A stretch of 64,000 bases of DNA from positions 5,322,501-5,386,500 of the forward strand of contig NZ_VIGB01000003.1 of the NCBI RefSeq assembly GCF_006636205.1, read 5' to 3'. Positions 1 through 8,510 of the stretch are shown here, one piece after another. The position numbers and the translations under genes were made by a program. The stretch comes from Kitasatospora acidiphila (lineage in GTDB: Bacteria > Actinomycetota > Actinomycetes > Streptomycetales > Streptomycetaceae). The notes under the pieces were generated by a model, which saw only the letters and a list, made by a program, of their open reading frames with translations, had not been told where the DNA came from and made no database searches. Position 1 is the first letter of the stretch; each line of letters opens with the position of its first letter.

Positions 1-1551
1 CCGCCGGCACCGCCCGCGCCGCCGACTCCGGCGCCCGAGGCCCCGCTGCCGCCGGTGCCGAGCGCCCCGCCGGTGGTGCCCGCGCCCTACCTGGCCAACA
101 CCCCGCCGAACGGCGCGCACGCCGGACCGCGGGCGGCCGAGAGCCTGTGGGGCGCGCCGGCGCAACCGTCCCGGGCGCAGACGCTGGACCCGCGGACCGG
201 CACGCACGGCACGGCCGGGCCGGACGGCGAGCCGGTCACCGCCAAGCTGGGCGCCCGGCGGCACCGGCGCGACCCGGTCCAGGAGATCCAGCTGTCCGGC
301 GGTCCGGTGCGGATAGGACCCGGCCCGCAGGCGCACACCGACGCCGGGCAGGCCGGTGCCCCGATCGGCACCGACTGGGTCCGCCGGGCGTCGGGGGCGA
401 CCGACGGCGGCTCGGCGCCGGCCGAACCGGCGCCGGAGCCGGCCGGCGGGCGCTGGCGGCCCTGGCGGTTCCGGATGTCCAACGACGTCTGGGGCACCCC
501 GCTGGTGGCCGGCGGCATCCTGTTCATCTCCAGCTTCGAGGTGCACGCGCTGGACATCGCCACCGGGCGGCGCCGCTACAAGACCCGCGACGTGGCCTGG
601 GCGGTCGCGGTGGACGCCGGGCGGCTGCACGCGGCCGACGGCCCGCACCTCTACACGGTGGACGTGGCCGACGGCGCCGAGCGCTGGCGGAGCTCGCTGG
701 ACGGCTGGGTCTACTCGCTGGACGCCGCCGACGGCGTGCTGCTCTGCGGGCTGCGCGGCGGCGGGGTGCAGGCGCGCTCCAGCGCCAACGGCGCCGAGCT
801 GTGGCGGGCCGAGGACGCGCAGCAGGACTACGAGAACCCGCAGTCCGGCCCGGCGCTGGTCGGCGGCGCGGCCTACTACTACGGCGGCGGCCGACTGCGC
901 TGCGTGGACGCCCGCGGCGGGCTGCCGCGCTGGAGCTTCCCGGTCGGCGAGGACGTGCCCTCGCGCCCCGCGGTGCGCGGCGGCCAGGTGCTGGTGACCG
1001 CCGGCTCCGCGGTGTACGCGCTGGACGCGGCCGGCGGGGCGCAGCGCTGGCGGTTCGACGCCCCGGTGGTGCTGTTCACGCCGCCGGTGCTGGACGACGG
1101 CCCGTCACCCGCCGTCTACGTCGCCGACTACCTGGGCACCCTCTACGCGCTGGACGCGGCGACCGGCCGGGTGCGCTGGCAGGCGCGCACCGCCAGCCGG
1201 CAGGGGGCCGAGCCGGTGGTGCTGGCCGGGCGGACCGCGCTGATCGCCAGCGGGGACACCCTCTACGCCTTCGACACCGCGGACGGGCGGGAGCTGTGGC
1301 GCTACTCGGCGCGCGGCGAGGTGGTCGGCGCGCCCGCGGTGGCCGACGGCCTGGTGCACCTGGGCAGCCGGGACCACTCGCTGCACACCGTGGACCTGGC
1401 GACCGGCCGGCTGCGCTGGGAGCTGGGCACCAAGGGCGAGCTGACGGGTTCTCCGGTGGCCGCGCTGGGCCGGGTCTTCGTGAGCAGCAAGGACCGCTGC
1501 GTCTACGCGCTGGACGCGGTCTACGGGACGGCCGTTCCGGAGCAGCGGTAA
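1..1551 (+). CDS. PQQ-like beta-propeller protein, C-terminal part (5' truncated; probable Ser/Thr kinase tail)
   Basis: The frame is open from the first base, so the true start lies outside the window and the GTG at 55 is only an internal codon. The visible part opens with a Pro/Ala-rich linker (about 150 residues, low complexity). It then has a repeating propeller of about 330 residues with WR..., LDAATGRxRW and VYALD-type blades, the PQQ-like (PQQ_2/BamB-type) repeat. In streptomycetes this architecture usually follows a cytoplasmic Ser/Thr protein kinase domain and linker, so I infer a kinase tail; the kinase itself is not visible. There is no Cys-rich or catalytic motif in the visible part. 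It ends 133 bases before the protease gene on the same strand. Confidence 0.75.
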   Translation, partial: PPAPPAPPTPAPEAPLPPVPSAPPVVPAPYLANTPPNGAHAGPRAAESLWGAPAQPSRAQTLDPRTGTHGTAGPDGEPVTAKLGARRHRRDPVQEIQLSGGPVRIGPGPQAHTDAGQAGAPIGTDWVRRASGATDGGSAPAEPAPEPAGGRWRPWRFRMSNDVWGTPLVAGGILFISSFEVHALDIATGRRRYKTRDVAWAVAVDAGRLHAADGPHLYTVDVADGAERWRSSLDGWVYSLDAADGVLLCGLRGGGVQARSSANGAELWRAEDAQQDYENPQSGPALVGGAAYYYGGGRLRCVDARGGLPRWSFPVGEDVPSRPAVRGGQVLVTAGSAVYALDAAGGAQRWRFDAPVVLFTPPVLDDGPSPAVYVADYLGTLYALDAATGRVRWQARTASRQGAEPVVLAGRTALIASGDTLYAFDTADGRELWRYSARGEVVGAPAVADGLVHLGSRDHSLHTVDLATGRLRWELGTKGELTGSPVAALGRVFVSSKDRCVYALDAVYGTAVPEQR

Positions 1552-1684
1552 GGCCATTCGGGGCGGTGGCCGGCCGGGAGGGCGGCGTGCCCTGCCAAGG
1601 AATCGGACATATCGGTGAAATGCTGACAAAGCCTGGCTTCGGCCGGGCCAGCACGCCGTATGTCCGGAACCGGAGGCAGTCCAG

Positions 1685-2812
1685 GTGCAGCCCACGAAGG
1701 ATCCCACCCGACCGAGCCCGTCCGGCCCCCGTCCCACCGGCCCCAGGACCGCGCTGTCCGCGGCCATGCTGGCCCTCGGTGCCGTGCTGGCGCTCGGCGG
1801 CTGCACCAGCTCCAGCAAGTCCTCGTCCTCCACGGCCAGCACCGCCATCCCGACCGGCGGCTCCTCACCGGCGCCCACCGCCAGCAACCAGCTGCAGGCC
1901 GACTACGAGCAGGTGATCGCCCAGGTGCTGCCCTCGGTGGTGCAGATCACCACCGCCTCCGGGCTGGGCTCCGGGATCATCTACGACAGCAAGGGCGACA
2001 TCGTCACCAACGCCCATGTGGTGGGCAGCGCCAGCAGCTTCCAGGTGAGCCTGGCCAACAGCACCAGCCTGCTGGACGCCACCCTGGTCGGCAGTTACCC
2101 CGACGACGACCTCGCGGTGATCAAGCTCAGCAGCCCGCCGAGCGGCCTGAAGCCCGCCGTCTTCGGGGACAGCGGCAAGGTCCAGCTCGGCCAGATCACC
2201 CTCGCCATGGGCAGCCCGCTGGGCCTGTCCAGCAGCGTCACCGAGGGCATCGTCTCCGGGACCGGACGGACCGTCACCGAGCCCAAGACCACCGACTCGC
2301 CCGGCGCGACCATCGGCAACATGGTGCAGACCTCGGCCGCGATCAACCCCGGCAACAGCGGCGGCGCCCTGGTGAACCTCTCCAGCCAGGTGATCGGCAT
2401 CAACACGCTGGCCGCGGTGGACCAGCAGCTGAACGGCAGCGCGGCCCCCGGGATCGGCTTCGCGATCCCCAGCGCCACCATCACCAGCATCGCCGACCAG
2501 CTGATCGCGAACGGCAAGGTGACCAACTCCGGCCGGGCCGCACTGGGCATCAGTGCTCGCACCTACTACACCAACGAGTTCAAGCCGGCCGGCGTGCTGG
2601 TGGTCAGCGCCGCCTCGGGCGGGCCGGCCGCCGACGCCGGCATGCAGCCCGGCGACGTGATCACCAAGGTCGGCAGCACCCAGATCACCGACCTGAGCGA
2701 CCTGACCACCGCGCTGGCCTCGCTGACGCCGGGCGCCAACGTCACCGTCACCTACACCCGGAACGGCCAGACGATGACCGCGAACGTCACCCTGGGGACG
2801 CTCGGTTCCTGA
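1685..2812 (+). CDS. S1C-family (HtrA/DegP-like) serine protease lipoprotein with PDZ domain
   Basis: This 375-residue secreted protease begins at GTG with GGAGG eight bases upstream. A hydrophobic signal segment (about 22-39) ends in the lipobox LGGC with the lipidated Cys at 40, followed by a Ser-rich spacer, so it should be anchored outside the membrane. The trypsin-like domain shows the triad His111 (TNAHVV), Asp142 (DDDLAVIKL) and Ser225 (NPGNSGGAL). A PDZ domain covers roughly 275-375 (GPAADAGMQPGDVITKVG). HtrA family enzymes degrade or refold damaged envelope proteins. It is convergent with the histidine kinase gene and separated from it by a hairpin. Most streptomycete HtrA proteins have a transmembrane anchor, so the lipoprotein form is worth noting. 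Confidence 0.9.
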   Translation: MQPTKDPTRPSPSGPRPTGPRTALSAAMLALGAVLALGGCTSSSKSSSSTASTAIPTGGSSPAPTASNQLQADYEQVIAQVLPSVVQITTASGLGSGIIYDSKGDIVTNAHVVGSASSFQVSLANSTSLLDATLVGSYPDDDLAVIKLSSPPSGLKPAVFGDSGKVQLGQITLAMGSPLGLSSSVTEGIVSGTGRTVTEPKTTDSPGATIGNMVQTSAAINPGNSGGALVNLSSQVIGINTLAAVDQQLNGSAAPGIGFAIPSATITSIADQLIANGKVTNSGRAALGISARTYYTNEFKPAGVLVVSAASGGPAADAGMQPGDVITKVGSTQITDLSDLTTALASLTPGANVTVTYTRNGQTMTANVTLGTLGS

Positions 2813-2834
2813 GCCCCCGTCGGAGCAGGTCCGG

Positions 2835-2876
2835 CGGCGTACCGCGCAAGGGCGGCCGCCGGACCGCGGTACGCCG
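2835..2876. terminator. Hairpin between convergent genes (bidirectional terminator candidate)
   Basis: A perfect 12-bp stem (2835-2846 with 2865-2876, arm CGGCGTACCGCG) surrounds an 18-base loop. It lies exactly between the convergent protease and histidine kinase stop codons. No T-run follows on either side, as is common for actinomycete terminators. Confidence 0.55.
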
Positions 2877-2878
2877 GG

Positions 2879-4054
2879 TCAGCGGGCGGCGCGCGCCGCC
2901 CGAGTGCGCCAGGGCAGCTCCACGGTCACCGTGGTGGGGCCGCCCGCCGGGCTCTCCACCAGGAAGACCCCGTCCACCGAGCCGACCCGCTCGGCCAGGC
3001 CGGCCAGCCCGCCGCCCGGTCGCGGATCGGCCCCGCCCCGGCCGTCGTCGCTGACCTGGAGCATCAGCCGGTCCGCCGAGCGCCACACGTCCACCGCGGC
3101 GTGCCGGGCGGCGGCGTGCTTGGAGGTGTTGGTGAGCAACTCGCTGACGGTGAAGTACGCGATCCCCTCGACCGCCGAGTCCGGGCGCTCGGGGCTGCCG
3201 TCCGGGCCGGACAGGTCGACGTTGACCCGCACCCCGCCGGGCACCGTGCAGCGGGCCGCCACCGAGGAGAGCGCCGCGTCCAGGCCGCGGTCGGTGAGCA
3301 CCGCCGGATGGATGCCGCGGGCCAGATCGCGCAACTCCTGCAGGGCCAGCTTCACCTCGCCGTGGGCGGAGCCGACCATCTGCGCGGCCGAGGCCTGCTC
3401 CGGCGACAGCTCGGTGTCCAGCAGCTTCTCCTTGGCCAGGCCCAGGTCCATGGCCAGCGCCACCAGGCGGGCCTGGGCGCCGTCGTGCAGGTCCCGCTCG
3501 ATCCGGCGCAGGTCGGCGGCGGCGGTGTCGACCACCGCGCCGCGGTCCTCCTCCAGCTCGCGCACCCGCACCGTCAGCTCGCTGGGCGCCAGCAGCAGCT
3601 CCACCAGCACCCGGTGCGCCACCGCCAGATAGCGCACGGCGAACGGCAGCAGCGGGAAGCACGCCACCAGCAGCACCAGCGTGACGGTGAAGCTGATGAT
3701 CCCCCAGGGCAGCATCAGCAGGCAGTAGAGCGCCGAGCGCCAGCTCAGGCCGTCGGCCAGCGCGGCGATCACCCGGCCCGCGGTGCCCGGGCGGGACGGC
3801 GGCCGCAGCGGCTCCGGCTCCTCGACCCGGGCGCCGAGCGCGACCCGGGCCCGGCGGCGGGCCACGGCGCCGAGCCCGCGGCAGCCGCGCAGGCCCACCG
3901 CGAGGATCGGCAGCCCGATGACGGTGACGCTCAGCGAGGTGCCGACCGAGAAGGTGACCACGGTGAACAGGAAGCCGGCGATGCCGAAGGGCAGGCCGAG
4001 CAGGTGGTGGCGGGCCTCGCGCCACATCTGCGCACCGTAGAGCGGTCTGGCCAT
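2879..4054 (-). CDS. NarL-type sensor histidine kinase with N-terminal sensor membrane domain
   Basis: I choose the ATG at 4054 (MARPLYGAQMW) because GGACGG precedes it; an in-frame start at 4093 would add 13 residues. The N-terminal half has membrane segments at about 20-58 and 105-145, matching the Streptomyces 'putative sensor' domain. The HisKA_3 dimerisation helix contains the phospho-acceptor His190 in ERDLHDGAQARL. A HATPase domain follows with the N-box (TVSELLTNTSKHA) and G-box (VSDDGRGGADPRPGGGLAGL). Such kinases normally pair with a NarL/LuxR-type response regulator, but none is adjacent here: the upstream neighbour is nuoA on the other strand. The signal is unknown. Confidence 0.9.
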   Translation of the reverse strand: MARPLYGAQMWREARHHLLGLPFGIAGFLFTVVTFSVGTSLSVTVIGLPILAVGLRGCRGLGAVARRRARVALGARVEEPEPLRPPSRPGTAGRVIAALADGLSWRSALYCLLMLPWGIISFTVTLVLLVACFPLLPFAVRYLAVAHRVLVELLLAPSELTVRVRELEEDRGAVVDTAAADLRRIERDLHDGAQARLVALAMDLGLAKEKLLDTELSPEQASAAQMVGSAHGEVKLALQELRDLARGIHPAVLTDRGLDAALSSVAARCTVPGGVRVNVDLSGPDGSPERPDSAVEGIAYFTVSELLTNTSKHAAARHAAVDVWRSADRLMLQVSDDGRGGADPRPGGGLAGLAERVGSVDGVFLVESPAGGPTTVTVELPWRTRAARAAR

Positions 4055-4186
4055 CGTCTGCCGTCCATTCGTTCGTATGGCTGGGACAGCCAAGCTTGGC
4101 GGGTCGCGGCGGCCCGGCGCACGGGGGTCGGCGCCCGAAGTTGTGGGGGGTTAACCCCACCGCGGCGGACTTGACGGGACATGGAG

Positions 4187-4211
4187 ATCGTCTTGCGGAT
4201 CGTCTCGCAGG
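4187..4211 (+). promoter_or_regulatory. 11-nt direct repeat upstream of nuoA (candidate response-regulator site)
   Basis: Two copies of GATCGTCTyGC lie at 4187 and 4198, exactly 11 bases apart, about 95 bases before nuoA. Eleven-base direct repeats are typical of OmpR-family response-regulator sites. A separate 12-bp palindrome (GGGGTTAACCCC, 4147-4158) lies further upstream. A possible -10 (TAGACT, 4247-4252) has no clear -35. The assignment is inference from spacing alone. Confidence 0.35.
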
Positions 4212-4303
4212 TCGGGCAGGGTGCCGGGGGGCCATGGCAGTGGCCATAGACTCACGTCATACCGAAGGTTATGGATCAGGTAAAAACCGCTGGAGGCGTA
4301 CGC

Positions 4304-4720
4304 ATGGAGGGGCCACGGGCCGCCGCCCTCGCGGCCGACCCCACGCTGGGGAGCGGGTACTTCGACGCCTATGCGGCGATCGGCCTGCTCGCGGTGGTCG
4401 GAGTGCTCTTCGTGGCGGTCGCGTTCAGCGCCAACCGGCTGCTGCGCCCGGTGATCTACTCGCCGGAGAAGCTGCTCACCTACGAGTGCGGGGTGGACCC
4501 GGTCGGCGAGGGCTGGGCGCACACCCAGATCCGGTACTACATCTATGCCTTCCTCTATGTGATCTTCGCGGTGGACGCGATCTACCTGTTCCCGTGGGCG
4601 ACGGTGTTCGCCGCCGCGGGCTACGGCGCGGGGACGCTGGTGGAGATGTTCGTCTTCCTCGGCTTCCTCGCGGTGGGGCTGCTCTACGCCTGGAAGAAGG
4701 GCGTTCTGGAATGGACGTGA
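4304..4720 (+). CDS. nuoA: NADH-quinone oxidoreductase subunit A (second nuo copy)
   Basis: NuoA is a three-helix membrane subunit of complex I near the quinone channel. The start is taken at 4304 because GGAGG (4292-4296) sits seven bases before it; an in-frame ATG at 4271 lacks a site. Hallmarks seen are LLTYECGVDPVGEG and the RYYIYAFLYVIFAVDAIYL helix. The length of 138 residues is normal. It opens a ten-gene operon in which almost every stop overlaps the next start, and its last 10 bases overlap nuoB. Confidence 0.93.
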   Translation: MEGPRAAALAADPTLGSGYFDAYAAIGLLAVVGVLFVAVAFSANRLLRPVIYSPEKLLTYECGVDPVGEGWAHTQIRYYIYAFLYVIFAVDAIYLFPWATVFAAAGYGAGTLVEMFVFLGFLAVGLLYAWKKGVLEWT

Positions 4721-5352
4721 CCCACACCCACAGCCACAGCCACGGCTCGGCGGACGGCCTGGTGCCGCTCGGACTGCCGGACCCGGCCCGGCCCGGCCCG
4801 GGGGCGCTGGAGCAGCGCCGACTCGGCCCGCTGGCCCGGCTCGCCCCGGACCCGGTCAAGATGGTGCTCAATTGGGGGCGCCGCTACAGCCTCTGGGTCT
4901 TCAACTTCGGCCTGGCCTGCTGCGCGATCGAGTTCATCGCCGCCTCGATGGCCAAGCACGACTTCATCCGGATGGGTGTGATCCCGTTCGCCCCGGGCCC
5001 CCGGCAGGCCGATCTGATGATCGTCTCCGGGACCGTGACGGACAAGATGGCGCCCGCCGTCAAGCGGCTCTACGAGCAGATGCCGGAGCCCAAGTACGTC
5101 ATCTCGTTCGGAGCCTGCTCCAACTCGGGCGGGCCGTACTGGGACTCCTACTCGGTCACCAAGGGCGTCGACCAGATCATCCCGGTCGACGTCTACGTGC
5201 CCGGCTGCCCGCCGCGGCCCGAGGCGCTGCTGCAGGGCATCCTCAAGCTGCAGGAGAAGATCGCCGAGGAGTCGCTGGCCGAGCGCTACACCGGGCCCTC
5301 GACCGGCGCGCTGCGCCGCCCGCTGCTGCCCGGCCCCGGGGGTGCGCAGTGA
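4711..5352 (+). CDS. nuoB: NADH-quinone oxidoreductase subunit B (Fe-S N2 subunit)
   Basis: NuoB carries the terminal [4Fe-4S] cluster N2 that reduces quinone. All four ligands are visible: Cys70-Cys71 (GLACCAIEF), Cys136 (FGACSNSGG) and Cys166 (VPGCPPRPEAL). The 213-residue protein starts at an ATG inside the end of nuoA, giving translational coupling. Its first 12 residues form a His-rich run (THTHSHSHG) that is not part of the NuoB fold and could bind metal. NuoB normally contacts NuoC, NuoD and NuoI, but no nuoD is present in this operon. Confidence 0.93.
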   Translation: MDVTHTHSHSHGSADGLVPLGLPDPARPGPGALEQRRLGPLARLAPDPVKMVLNWGRRYSLWVFNFGLACCAIEFIAASMAKHDFIRMGVIPFAPGPRQADLMIVSGTVTDKMAPAVKRLYEQMPEPKYVISFGACSNSGGPYWDSYSVTKGVDQIIPVDVYVPGCPPRPEALLQGILKLQEKIAEESLAERYTGPSTGALRRPLLPGPGGAQ

Positions 5353-6353
5353 CCGCCGCACTGGATCCGGAGCGGACCGCCGCCGTCGTCGGCCCGTGGG
5401 CGACGGCCGCCGAGGCATATGAGCTGCTCACCGTGGACGTGCCCGCCGAGCACTGGATCGAGGCGCTGACCGCGGCCCGGGACGGCTTGGAGTTGGCCTT
5501 CTTCGACTGGCTGAGCGCGGTGGACGAGCTGGCCGAGGGCTTCTCGGTCAGCGCCCACCTGGCCGCCGTGGGCGAGCCCGGGACGGTGCGGCACCTGCTG
5601 CTGCGCACCCGGGTGCCGCGCGACGGCGCCGCGCTGCCGACCGCCGTCGGGGTCTACGCCGGGGCCGGCTGGCACGAGCGCGAGACCACCGAGATGTTCG
5701 GCATCGAGTTCACCGGGCACCCGCACCCGGTGCCGCTGCTGCTGCCGGACGGCTTCGAGGGCCACCCGCTGCGCAAGGAGTTCGTGCTGGCGGCCCGGGT
5801 CGCCAAGGCCTGGCCGGGCGCCAAGGAGCCCGGCGAGAGCGATCACGGGGACGGGCCCGCGCGGCGCAAGATGCAGCCGGCCGGGGTGCCCGACCCGAAC
5901 GAGTGGGGTCCGCTCAAGGGCACCCTGCCGCCGGTCGCCGAGCGCCCGGCGCGGGCGGCTCGCGGGCCGCGCGCGGCAGCGGGGGCGGCGGCCGGGGCGG
6001 CAGCCGGCGCCGAGGGCACCCGCCCGGTGCGGGCGGACCGGCCGCGGCGCAACCGCAGCATCACCGACGGCTCGGCCAGCCAGGCCGCACCCGCCGACAA
6101 GCCCGCCGACAAGCCCGCCGAGGCGCCCGGCACCGAGGCACCCGGGACCGAGGCGCCCAAGGTGGCCCGGACGCAGAGCGCGGACGCCCCGTGGCACTCC
6201 CCGGTGCCCGCCTACGACGAGCCCTCGACACCGGCCAAGCCCGAGAAGTCGGCGGAGCCGACGTCCGATGCGCCGGCTGCCGAACCCGAGAAGCCCGAGA
6301 AGCCCGAGGACACCCAGGCCCCCGAGGACAACCAGAACGGAGACAGCGCGTGA
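5349..6353 (+). CDS. nuoC: NADH-quinone oxidoreductase subunit C with long disordered C-terminal tail
   Basis: The GTG at 5349 overlaps the nuoB stop by four bases. Residues 1 to about 165 match the NuoC 30-kDa domain (FDWLSAVDEL, YAGAGWHERETTEMFGIEF, LRKEFVL). The protein then continues for about 160 residues of Ala/Pro/Lys/Glu low-complexity sequence with short internal repeats (ADKP x2, APGTE x2) and no recognisable fold. NuoC usually ends soon after the LRKEF motif or is fused to NuoD, and here no NuoD sequence follows. Overall length is 334 residues. The next gene, nuoH, overlaps by four bases. Confidence 0.88.
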   Translation: MTAALDPERTAAVVGPWATAAEAYELLTVDVPAEHWIEALTAARDGLELAFFDWLSAVDELAEGFSVSAHLAAVGEPGTVRHLLLRTRVPRDGAALPTAVGVYAGAGWHERETTEMFGIEFTGHPHPVPLLLPDGFEGHPLRKEFVLAARVAKAWPGAKEPGESDHGDGPARRKMQPAGVPDPNEWGPLKGTLPPVAERPARAARGPRAAAGAAAGAAAGAEGTRPVRADRPRRNRSITDGSASQAAPADKPADKPAEAPGTEAPGTEAPKVARTQSADAPWHSPVPAYDEPSTPAKPEKSAEPTSDAPAAEPEKPEKPEDTQAPEDNQNGDSA

Positions 6354-7309
6354 ACCTGCTCGACACGCTGCTGCGCTGCGTCGCGGTGCTGGTGGTCTTC
6401 ATGACCCTCCCGCTGGTGATCGGCCAGACCGAGCACAAGGTGATGGCCCACATGCAGGGCCGGCTCGGCCCGATGTACGCGGGCGGCTTCCACGGCTGGG
6501 CCCAGCTGGTGGCCGACGGCGTGAAGTTCGCGCAGAAGGAGGACGTGGTCCCGGCCGGCGCCGACCGCCGCGTCTTCCAGCTGGCCCCCGCGGTCGCGCT
6601 GCTGCCCTACCTGGTGGTGCTGCTGGCCGTCCCGGTCGGTCCGCACGGCTTCGTCGGGCAGGCGGTCGACGCCGGCATCTTCTTCGTGCTCGCCGTGATG
6701 GGCATCGGCGTGCTCGGCTCGCTGATGGCCGGCTGGGCCTCGGCCAACAAGTTCTCGCTGCTCGGCGGTCTGCGCACGGCCGCCCAGCTGATGTCGTACG
6801 AGCTGCCGATGCTGCTGGCCGCCGCCTCGGTGGCGATGGCGGCCGGCACCGTCTCGCTCACCGGCATCCTGGGCGCCTTCCACTGGTGGTGGGTGCCGTG
6901 GCAGGCGATCGGCGCCTTCGTCTTCTTCACCGCGGGCCTCGCCGAGCTGCAGCGGCCGCCGTTCGACATGCCGGTGGCCGACTCCGAGATCATCTTCGGC
7001 GCGTACACCGAGTACACCGGCATCCGCTTCGCGTTCTTCCTGCTCTCCGAGTACGGCGGCATTCTGGTGCTCAGCGCGCTGACCGCGGTGCTCTTCCTCG
7101 GCGGCTGGCACGGCCCGCTGCCGGACAGCCTCGGCTGGCTGTGGACGCTGCTGAAGACCTTCGCGCTCGCCTTCGTGGTGATCTGGGCCCGGGTCACCTT
7201 CCCGCGGCTGCGCGAGGACCAGCTGATGCGGTTCGCCTGGACCGTGCTGATCCCGCTCGCGCTCCTCCAGCTCGCCCTGACCGGCATCATCAAGGTGGCG
7301 ATCTCCTAG
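6350..7309 (+). CDS. nuoH: NADH-quinone oxidoreductase subunit H
   Basis: NuoH is the eight-helix membrane subunit that forms much of the quinone chamber and links it to the proton pumps. The 319-residue product contains the conserved RLGPMYAGGFHGWAQL and GVKFAQKEDVVP loops and the acidic loop ELQRPPFDMPVADSEI. The GTG start at 6350 overlaps the nuoC stop. An unusual feature is that the family's second GP-type loop residues are followed by ADRRVFQ rather than the more common DKxxF; the product is otherwise full length. Confidence 0.92.
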   Translation: MNLLDTLLRCVAVLVVFMTLPLVIGQTEHKVMAHMQGRLGPMYAGGFHGWAQLVADGVKFAQKEDVVPAGADRRVFQLAPAVALLPYLVVLLAVPVGPHGFVGQAVDAGIFFVLAVMGIGVLGSLMAGWASANKFSLLGGLRTAAQLMSYELPMLLAAASVAMAAGTVSLTGILGAFHWWWVPWQAIGAFVFFTAGLAELQRPPFDMPVADSEIIFGAYTEYTGIRFAFFLLSEYGGILVLSALTAVLFLGGWHGPLPDSLGWLWTLLKTFALAFVVIWARVTFPRLREDQLMRFAWTVLIPLALLQLALTGIIKVAIS

Positions 7310-7845
7310 TGAACCTCCCCGGCTCCGGCCTGGCCAAGGGCCTCGCCGTCACCCTGCGCACCATGACCCGCAAGTCCGTCACCGCGCAGTACCCGGACGC
7401 CCAGCCGCTGCTGCCGCCGCGCAGCCGCGGGGTGATCGGGCTGCTGGAGGAGAACTGCACGGTCTGCATGCTCTGCGCCCGGGAGTGCCCGGACTGGTGC
7501 ATCTACATCGACTCGCACAAGGAGACCCTCCCGGCGGCCGACCCGAACGCCCGGGCCCGCACCCGCAACGTGCTGGACCGGTTCGCCATCGACTTCTCGC
7601 TCTGCATGTACTGCGGGATCTGCATCGAGGTCTGCCCGTTCGACGCGCTCTTCTGGTCCCCGGAGTTCGAGTACGCCGAGACCGACATCCTGGAGCTGAC
7701 CCACGAGCGCGACAAGCTGCGCGAGTGGATGTGGACGGTGCCGCCCCCGCCGGCCCTCGACCCCGCGGCCGAGGACCCCAAGGAGATCACCGCAGCCCGC
7801 AAGGCGGCGGAGAAGGCGGCCGCCGCGGCCGGTGATGCGTCATGA
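7309..7845 (+). CDS. nuoI: NADH-quinone oxidoreductase subunit I (2x[4Fe-4S] ferredoxin-like)
   Basis: NuoI wires electrons toward N2 through clusters N6a and N6b. Both Cx2Cx2Cx3CP motifs are intact: Cys50/53/56/60 (CTVCMLCARECP) and Cys99/102/105/109 (CMYCGICIEVCP). The 178-residue protein ends in an Ala/Lys-rich tail. The GTG start shares one base with the nuoH stop codon. With no NuoE/F/G encoded nearby, the donor to this subunit is unknown from the window. Confidence 0.93.
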   Translation: MNLPGSGLAKGLAVTLRTMTRKSVTAQYPDAQPLLPPRSRGVIGLLEENCTVCMLCARECPDWCIYIDSHKETLPAADPNARARTRNVLDRFAIDFSLCMYCGICIEVCPFDALFWSPEFEYAETDILELTHERDKLREWMWTVPPPPALDPAAEDPKEITAARKAAEKAAAAAGDAS

Positions 7846-8504
7846 CCCCGCTGCTGACCGACCGGGTGCTGGCCGCCTCCGGCTCGCTGGCCCCCGCCAC
7901 CCGGGGCTTCCTCTCCCCGACCGGGGTGGAGATCGTCTTCGTGCTGGTCGGCCTCGCCGTGCTGGGCGCCGCCCTGCTCACCGTGACCACCAAGCAGCTG
8001 GTGCACGCCGCGCTCTGGCTGGTGGTCGCCCTCGGCGGCCTGGCGGTGGAGTTCCTGCTGCTCACCGCCGAGTTCGTGGCCTGGGTGCAGGTGCTGATCT
8101 ACCTGGGCTCGGTGGTGGTGCTGGTGCTCTTCGGACTGATGCTCACCAAGGCCCCGATCGGCCGCTCGCCGGACGCCGACTCGGGCAACCGCTGGGTCGC
8201 GCTCGGGGTCGGCCTCGCCACCGCGGCCACCCTGGTGACCCTGGTGGTGGACGCCTTCCGGACCTCCTGGATCGACCTCGGCAGCGGCGGCGGCTCGACC
8301 GCGGCCGTCGGCGCCAGCCTGTTCCGCTACTGGGTGCTGCCCTTCGAGGCGCTCTCGGTGCTGCTGCTGGCCGCGCTGGTCGGCGCCGTCGTGATCTCCC
8401 GCACCGGCAACGGCGGCGCCGCCAAGCCCCGGGCCGGGAAGCTGCGCAGCCCCCAGCTCTCGACCCGGCCGACGCCCCGGCCCTCGACGCGGCAGGAGAG
8501 CTGA
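7842..8504 (+). CDS. nuoJ: NADH-quinone oxidoreductase subunit J
   Basis: NuoJ is a five-helix membrane subunit. The 220-residue product has the conserved helix with LWLVVALGGLAVEFLLLTAEF and QVLIYLGSVVVLVLFGLML, which contains the pi-bulge region of transmembrane helix 3. The ATG overlaps the nuoI stop (ATGA). The C-terminus is a short basic, Pro-rich extension. Confidence 0.92.
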   Translation: MTPLLTDRVLAASGSLAPATRGFLSPTGVEIVFVLVGLAVLGAALLTVTTKQLVHAALWLVVALGGLAVEFLLLTAEFVAWVQVLIYLGSVVVLVLFGLMLTKAPIGRSPDADSGNRWVALGVGLATAATLVTLVVDAFRTSWIDLGSGGGSTAAVGASLFRYWVLPFEALSVLLLAALVGAVVISRTGNGGAAKPRAGKLRSPQLSTRPTPRPSTRQES

Positions 8505-8510
8505 TCGCCG

